From Actinomycetota bacterium (GTDB taxonomy: Bacteria; Actinomycetota; Actinomycetes; JACCUZ01): a DNA stretch of 10,419 bases. Below, piece by piece: positions 6,975-10,419 of this stretch; the first letter of the stretch is position 1, and every line of letters begins with the position of its first letter. The notes beneath the pieces were generated by a model. That model did no database searches. It worked only from the letters and a program-made list of their open reading frames with translations, and was not told where the DNA came from. The DNA lies in assembly GCA_030841195.1 (NCBI GenBank), contig JAVEDA010000021.1, positions 1-10,419 of the forward strand, in the 5' to 3' direction. The position numbers were made by a program, and so were the translations under genes.

Positions 6975-8528
6975 ATGAGCGTGCGGCGCAGCGCCATGGC
7001 AGCGCTGCTGGCAGCCGGTCTGCTCGTCCTCGCCGCCTGCGCGAGCGGTTCCGGCCACGCCGGGCCGGACCCGTCGACAACCGGCGCGTCGGTGTCGGCG
7101 AAGTCCAGCGACACGACCGTTCCGCCGGCACCGAACCTGGCCAGGTTCTACCGCCAGCAGCTCGACTGGCACGGCTGCGGCGACGGTTTCCAGTGCACCC
7201 GGCTGCTCGTCCCGATCGACTACGCGCACCCCCGGGCCGGCACCCTGAAGATCGCCGTCAACCGGCTGCGCGCCTCCGGCGCCCGTCGCGGCTCGTTGCT
7301 GGTCAACCCGGGCGGGCCCGGCGCCTCCGGGCTCGACTACGCGCGGGCGGCGACCTCGATCGTCTCCAAGGCGGTCCGCCAGCGCTACGACGTCGTCGGC
7401 TTCGACCCGCGCGGCGTCGGCGCCAGCCGCCCTCTGCACTGCCTCACCGACCGGCAGCTCGACCGGTTCCTTGCGTACGACGGCACGCCGGACACACCGG
7501 CCGAGGAGCTCGGCCTGCAGCATCAGGGTGAGCTCCTGGGCGCCGGCTGCAAGGCCGACGACCCCAAGTTGGTGGCCCACATCGGCACCCGGGACGCGGC
7601 CCGCGACCTGGACGTGCTCCGGGCCGCGCTGGGTGACCGCCGGCTCACTTACCTGGGGAAGAGCTACGGCACCTACCTCGGAGCGACCTATGCGGGGCTG
7701 TTCCCCCGGCGGGTGGGTCACCTGGTGCTCGACGGGCCGATCGACCCGGCGTCGTCCAACCTCGACGTGGCCCGAGGACAGGGCATCGGGTTCCAGCGGG
7801 CGTTGGACGCCTTCCTGGACGACTGCCTGCGCCGGTCGTCCTGCCCGCTCTCCGGCGACCGCGCTGCGGCCGAGGCCCAGCTCTCCGACTTCGTGCAGTC
7901 AGTGGACAGCCACCCGCTGCCCGGTGTGAACGGCCGCCAGCTGACCCAGTCGCTAGCCATGCTCGGCATTGCGGTCGCGATGTACGACGAGGGCAACTGG
8001 TCGTTCCTGCGCAGCGCGCTGCTCCAGGCAATGCGTGGCGACGGCGACGGCCGGGGCCTGATGCTGCTGGCCGACTACTACACCGACCGCGGCCCAGGCG
8101 GGACGTACACGAGCAACGCCAACGAGGTGATCTACGCGGTCAACTGCGTCGACCGGCCGCAGGACGGCGACATCGCGTCGACCCGCGCGGACGCTCTCGC
8201 GACGGCCAAGGTCGCACCGCTGTTCGGCCCCTACATCGTGTGGAGCAACCTTCCTTGCACCACCTGGCCGGCCCCGGCGGAGGGCAAGCCGCGGGCGATC
8301 GCCGCCGCCGGTTCGCGGCCGATCCTGGTGGTAGGCACGACCCGTGACCCCGCCACGCCCTACGAGTGGGCGCAGGCGCTGGCGAAGGAGCTGGACGCGG
8401 GGCACCTGCTGACTTACGTGGGCGACGGCCACACGGCGTACCGGCGGGGAAGCACCTGCATCGACCGGAACGTCGACGCCTACCTGCTGCGCGGCGACCT
8501 GCCGGCTGCGGGCACCCGGTGCCACTGA
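6975..8528 (+). CDS. Secreted alpha/beta-hydrolase lipoprotein, tripeptidyl aminopeptidase (TAP-like) type
   Basis: A 517-residue exported hydrolase resembling the Streptomyces SlpD/SlpE and tripeptidyl aminopeptidase group. The first 21 residues are a lipoprotein signal peptide: SVRRS, a hydrophobic core, and lipobox LAAC with Cys22 as lipidation site. A Ser/Thr/Pro-rich spacer follows to about residue 50. The alpha/beta-hydrolase fold shows the oxyanion segment NPGGPGASG from Asn111, the nucleophile elbow GKSYG with Ser230, and the C-terminal TAP-like domain with Asp458 in GTTRDPATP and His486 in GDGHTAY. Several cysteines suggest disulfides outside the cytoplasm. It probably removes peptides or esters at the cell surface; the substrate is unknown. 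The ATG start follows GAGGGGA with four bases between. It is divergent from glpD by 96 bp, and a tRNA-Thr gene follows on the same strand. Confidence 0.9.
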   Translation: MSVRRSAMAALLAAGLLVLAACASGSGHAGPDPSTTGASVSAKSSDTTVPPAPNLARFYRQQLDWHGCGDGFQCTRLLVPIDYAHPRAGTLKIAVNRLRASGARRGSLLVNPGGPGASGLDYARAATSIVSKAVRQRYDVVGFDPRGVGASRPLHCLTDRQLDRFLAYDGTPDTPAEELGLQHQGELLGAGCKADDPKLVAHIGTRDAARDLDVLRAALGDRRLTYLGKSYGTYLGATYAGLFPRRVGHLVLDGPIDPASSNLDVARGQGIGFQRALDAFLDDCLRRSSCPLSGDRAAAEAQLSDFVQSVDSHPLPGVNGRQLTQSLAMLGIAVAMYDEGNWSFLRSALLQAMRGDGDGRGLMLLADYYTDRGPGGTYTSNANEVIYAVNCVDRPQDGDIASTRADALATAKVAPLFGPYIVWSNLPCTTWPAPAEGKPRAIAAAGSRPILVVGTTRDPATPYEWAQALAKELDAGHLLTYVGDGHTAYRRGSTCIDRNVDAYLLRGDLPAAGTRCH

Positions 8529-8548
8529 GCCGGGCCGGCGCGATGCCC

Positions 8549-8554
8549 TAGACT
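8549..8554 (+). promoter_or_regulatory. Probable -10 hexamer of the tRNA-Thr gene
   Basis: TAGACT, a TANNNT match, lies between the hydrolase stop and the tRNA. It would start transcription near 8561, about 26 bases before the mature tRNA 5' end. The -35 position at 17-bp spacing (TGAGCC, containing the hydrolase stop) is a poor match, so the -10 carries the call. Confidence 0.45.
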
Positions 8555-8562
8555 TCTCGACC

Positions 8563-8584
8563 GTGCCGGGACCTGTCCGGGCAC
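8563..8584 (+). other. Stem-loop in the tRNA-Thr leader
   Basis: GTGCC (8563-8567) pairs with GGCAC (8580-8584). Inside, one mismatch is followed by two further G-C pairs and a six-base loop. It ends two bases before the mature tRNA. It could be a 5'-leader hairpin in the precursor read from the 8549 promoter, or the weak U-less terminator of the hydrolase gene. The function is not shown. Confidence 0.35.
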
Positions 8585-8586
8585 CC

Positions 8587-8660
8587 GCCGCCTTAGCTCA
8601 GTCGGCTAGAGCGACGCACTCGTAATGCGTAGGTCATCGGTTCGACTCCGATAGGCGGCT
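8587..8660 (+). tRNA. tRNA-Thr (anticodon CGU)
   Basis: A complete 74-base cloverleaf. The seven-base-pair acceptor stem is GCCGCCT (8587-8593) with AGGCGGC (8653-8659), and the discriminator is T at 8660. The D stem is GCTC/GAGC. The anticodon stem ACGCA/TGCGT encloses the loop CTCGTAA with anticodon CGT at 8621-8623. The T stem ATCGG/CCGAT encloses TTCGACT. All stems pair perfectly. It decodes ACG threonine codons, which are common at this GC content. The 3' CCA is not encoded. In the actinobacteria I recall, a threonine tRNA near tmk-holB is a recurrent arrangement. Confidence 0.97.
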
Positions 8661-8670
8661 CTGGTGACGG

Positions 8671-8708
8671 GGCCCCCGACCTGGTGATTCTCCGGGTCGG
8701 GGGCCTTG
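8671..8708 (+). terminator. Strong hairpin terminator after tRNA-Thr
   Basis: A perfect 11-bp stem, GGCCCCCGACC (8671-8681) with GGTCGGGGGCC (8695-8705), closes a 13-base loop and is followed by a short TTG. It starts ten bases after the tRNA and ends 14 bases before the stop of the convergent ABC permease. The T tail is short, as often in actinobacteria. On the minus strand no T run follows the stem, though the hairpin could still slow transcription arriving from the ABC operon. Confidence 0.85.
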
Positions 8709-8721
8709 TGCTGACGGTCGG

Positions 8722-9510
8722 TTAGTTGATCTCCCGGCGCACGGTCCGGAGGAGGCCCGCGGCCAGTGGTATCGCCACCCAGAGGATCACCGACACGAGG
8801 ATCTGTGACGTGTGACCGGACCACTCAGCGTTGAGCAGCCAGCTGAATGCGGTCGAGTAGTCGAGCCATTCGGCCACCAGCTGCGATGCCCGGCCGAGCA
8901 AGGCGAACCCGATGGGTAGCACGAAGGACGCGACGATCGCGGCGGCCGAGTTGTGCACCAGTGCCCCGAGCGCCACGCCGGTCATGACGTTGAGGATGAC
9001 GTAGAGCAGGAAGGCGGCCAGCAGGCCGGCGTCGAGGTTCGGGTCCAGTGTCCGGCCGGAGGCGACGGCCACGCCGATGCCTGCGGCCGTGACGAGCCCG
9101 CCGAACACGGCTGCGCCGGCACCCAGCATCAGTGAGACGGTGATCTTGGCTCTGATGATCCGCATTCGCCGCGGTTCCTGGGTGAAGGTGGCGAGGGCGG
9201 TGTGCTGGCTCCATTCGCTGGTCAGCGTCAGGATCGACACGACCGGCAGGAGGATGCTCAGGGCAACAGCGGCGAAACCGAGGTAGCTCGTGTAGGACTG
9301 CTCGATGCTCGAGGGGGACAAGATCGGCGCCAGCATCAAGCCGACCGTGCTTGCCGCAACCGCGATCAGGAGCCAATGGGCCGCGCGGGTGTCGGTTGCC
9401 TTACCCCACTCGACGCGCACCAGGCGACCGAACGGGATGCCGGGGAAGGTGGCCCTCGGTGCCTCTGCGACGGGGGTGCGGACGGGATGCATCATCGTGG
9501 TGCTGGTCAT
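8722..9510 (-). CDS. ABC-2 type transporter permease
   Basis: A 262-residue membrane protein, the permease partner of the ATPase just upstream. Six hydrophobic segments are visible: about 45-62, 75-98, 125-150, 160-182, 186-207 and 235-255. A soluble N-terminal stretch of about 45 residues contains the FGRLVRVEWGK motif. The loop TSEWSQHTALATF.QEPRR after the second helix is typical of BcrB/ABC-2 permeases of drug, lantibiotic or lipid exporters. The ATG at 9508-9510 overlaps the upstream TGA as ATGA, and an ideal AGGAGG (9518-9523) lies seven bases before it, so translation is coupled to the ATPase. The TAA stop is 14 bases from the tRNA terminator. Codons are slightly less extreme in GC than those of the other genes here. 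The substrate is unknown. Confidence 0.87.
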   Translation of the reverse strand: MTSTTMMHPVRTPVAEAPRATFPGIPFGRLVRVEWGKATDTRAAHWLLIAVAASTVGLMLAPILSPSSIEQSYTSYLGFAAVALSILLPVVSILTLTSEWSQHTALATFTQEPRRMRIIRAKITVSLMLGAGAAVFGGLVTAAGIGVAVASGRTLDPNLDAGLLAAFLLYVILNVMTGVALGALVHNSAAAIVASFVLPIGFALLGRASQLVAEWLDYSTAFSWLLNAEWSGHTSQILVSVILWVAIPLAAGLLRTVRREIN

Positions 9511-10419
9511 GCTGCTGCCTCCTGCGGCTGTGCCGTCTTCGCGGCGGTGAGTGAGAAGAAGAGCTGCTCGCGCCCGCCGGAGTCGGACTGGCGCAGCTCG
9601 GTGAGCAGCACCTGCTGCTCGAGCGCGACGCGCGCGACCATCTCGGGAGTGACCCGACCACCTTGTACGTCCACGGTGAAGGTCTGATCTGGACCCGGCT
9701 GGTAGTCGATCCGGGCCGCGCGCAGCGCGCGTGCCAGGTTCGCCGGGTCGGGCGTGCGCAGCAGCAGGCTGGAGCTGGCGAGCAGCTCGGTCAGCCGGCC
9801 GGAGGCGACGACCTCTCCCTGGGAGATCACGACGAGGTGGTCGACGGTGGCCTGCACCTCGTGCAGCAGGTGGCTGGACAGCAGCACTGTCCCACCGCGG
9901 TCAGCGAAGTCGCGGAGTAGTCCACGCATCCAGGCGATGCCCTCGGGGTCCAGTCCGTTTGCCGGCTCGTCGAGGATCAGCACCTGTGGCTCACCGACGA
10001 GCGTCTGCGCGATCCCGAGCCGCTGCCGCATGCCGAGGGAATAGCCGCCGACCCGCCGATCGGCGGCGTCGGACAGTCCGACGCGATCCAACAACTCGTC
10101 CACTCGAGCTGTCGGAACTCCTGCCATCCGTGCGGCGATCATCAGGGTCGCGCGCCCGGTTCGTCCCGCGTGCATGGCGGAGGGATCGAGCAACGTTCCG
10201 ACCACCCGGGTCGGATTCGGCAGGTCGACGAACGGGTGTCCGTCGACGGTCGCAGTTCCGTGATCGGGTCGGGCGAGCCCGACGATCATCTTCAGGGTCG
10301 TTGACTTGCCCGCGCCGTTGGGCCCGAGGAAGCCGGTGATGGTGCCTGGTTCGCAGTGCAGTGACACGTCACTGACGACCCGGGCGTTGCCGTAGCTCTT
10401 CGTGAGAGCGGTTGCTGTG
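9507..10419 (-). CDS. ABC transporter ATP-binding protein (5' end beyond the window)
   Basis: The nucleotide-binding subunit of an ABC exporter, of the CcmA/BcrA type. Visible in order: Walker A GPNGAGKST (Lys codon 10305-10307), a D in place of the usual Q-loop glutamine in GTLLDPSAMHAGRTGR, the signature YSLGMRQRLGIA, Walker B VLILDEP, the D-loop ANGLDPEG, and the switch histidine in LLSSHLLHE. A C-terminal extension of about 90 residues after the ATPase core is common in this family. A start at the GTG at 10365-10367 would be false. The frame continues through the conserved upstream strand LTKSYGNARVVSDVSL to the edge of the window, so the true start lies to the right of it. It overlaps the permease gene by 4 bp and forms an operon with it. 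Drug, bacteriocin or lipid export is possible. Confidence 0.92.
   Translation of the reverse strand, partial: TATALTKSYGNARVVSDVSLHCEPGTITGFLGPNGAGKSTTLKMIVGLARPDHGTATVDGHPFVDLPNPTRVVGTLLDPSAMHAGRTGRATLMIAARMAGVPTARVDELLDRVGLSDAADRRVGGYSLGMRQRLGIAQTLVGEPQVLILDEPANGLDPEGIAWMRGLLRDFADRGGTVLLSSHLLHEVQATVDHLVVISQGEVVASGRLTELLASSSLLLRTPDPANLARALRAARIDYQPGPDQTFTVDVQGGRVTPEMVARVALEQQVLLTELRQSDSGGREQLFFSLTAAKTAQPQEAAA

Noticed and set aside
6879..7721. Extension of glpD upstream in the same frame
   Set aside because: It runs antisense to the hydrolase gene. The GlpD family N-terminus and the GAGGAG site support the ATG at 6876-6878.
8606..8824. A 72-residue minus-strand frame covering the tRNA, containing SRTDDLRITS
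   Set aside because: This is the familiar spurious translation of the tRNA antisense strand, and it also runs through the terminator and the end of the permease gene.
1..10419. Mobile elements, attachment sites, CRISPR arrays or defence genes
   Set aside because: No transposase, integrase, terminal inverted repeats, direct repeats flanking the tRNA, or nuclease/helicase cluster was seen. The tRNA 3' end is not repeated in the window as far as I can see by eye.

Overview
The window is very GC-rich, with coding frames whose third positions are almost all G or C. It has many GTG starts, 1-4 bp gene overlaps and a fused transporter/thymidylate kinase next to holB. This points to a chromosomal segment of an actinobacterium (Actinomycetota). 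I cannot place it to order from the sequence alone.

Layout from left to right: the 3' end of an unidentified plus-strand gene (1-143) overlaps tail-to-tail with a minus-strand GtrA-family membrane protein (91-567). A short divergent intergenic region (568-655) appears to carry two leaderless promoters back to back. The plus strand then has a long one-frame fusion of an MFS transporter, a thymidylate kinase and an acidic-tailed coiled coil (656-3226). It overlaps by 4 bp the gene for the DNA polymerase III delta' clamp-loader subunit (3223-4398). These two form a DNA-replication operon: dTTP precursor supply plus clamp loading. Two minus-strand genes follow: a membrane-anchored class E/F-type sortase (4402-5028, convergent with holB, 3 bp between the stops) and FAD-dependent glycerol-3-phosphate dehydrogenase glpD (5139-6878). 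Divergent from glpD is a secreted alpha/beta-hydrolase lipoprotein of the tripeptidyl-peptidase (TAP-like) type (6975-8528). Next come a tRNA-Thr(CGU) gene (8587-8660) with its own promoter-like hexamer, and a strong 11-bp hairpin terminator (8671-8708). The right end is a minus-strand ABC exporter operon: an ATPase whose start lies beyond the window (9507 to the edge) and an ABC-2 permease (8722-9510), joined by an ATGA overlap.

Most of this is ordinary actinobacterial housekeeping and envelope content. I found no convincing undescribed defence, mobile or RNA-guided system. The points most worth a second look are the MFS-Tmk-coiled-coil fusion, the paired leaderless promoters, and the sortase-glpD pair lying in reverse orientation between holB and the hydrolase. 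All intergenic gaps are shorter than about 150 bp. No stretch above 300 bp lacks a gene.
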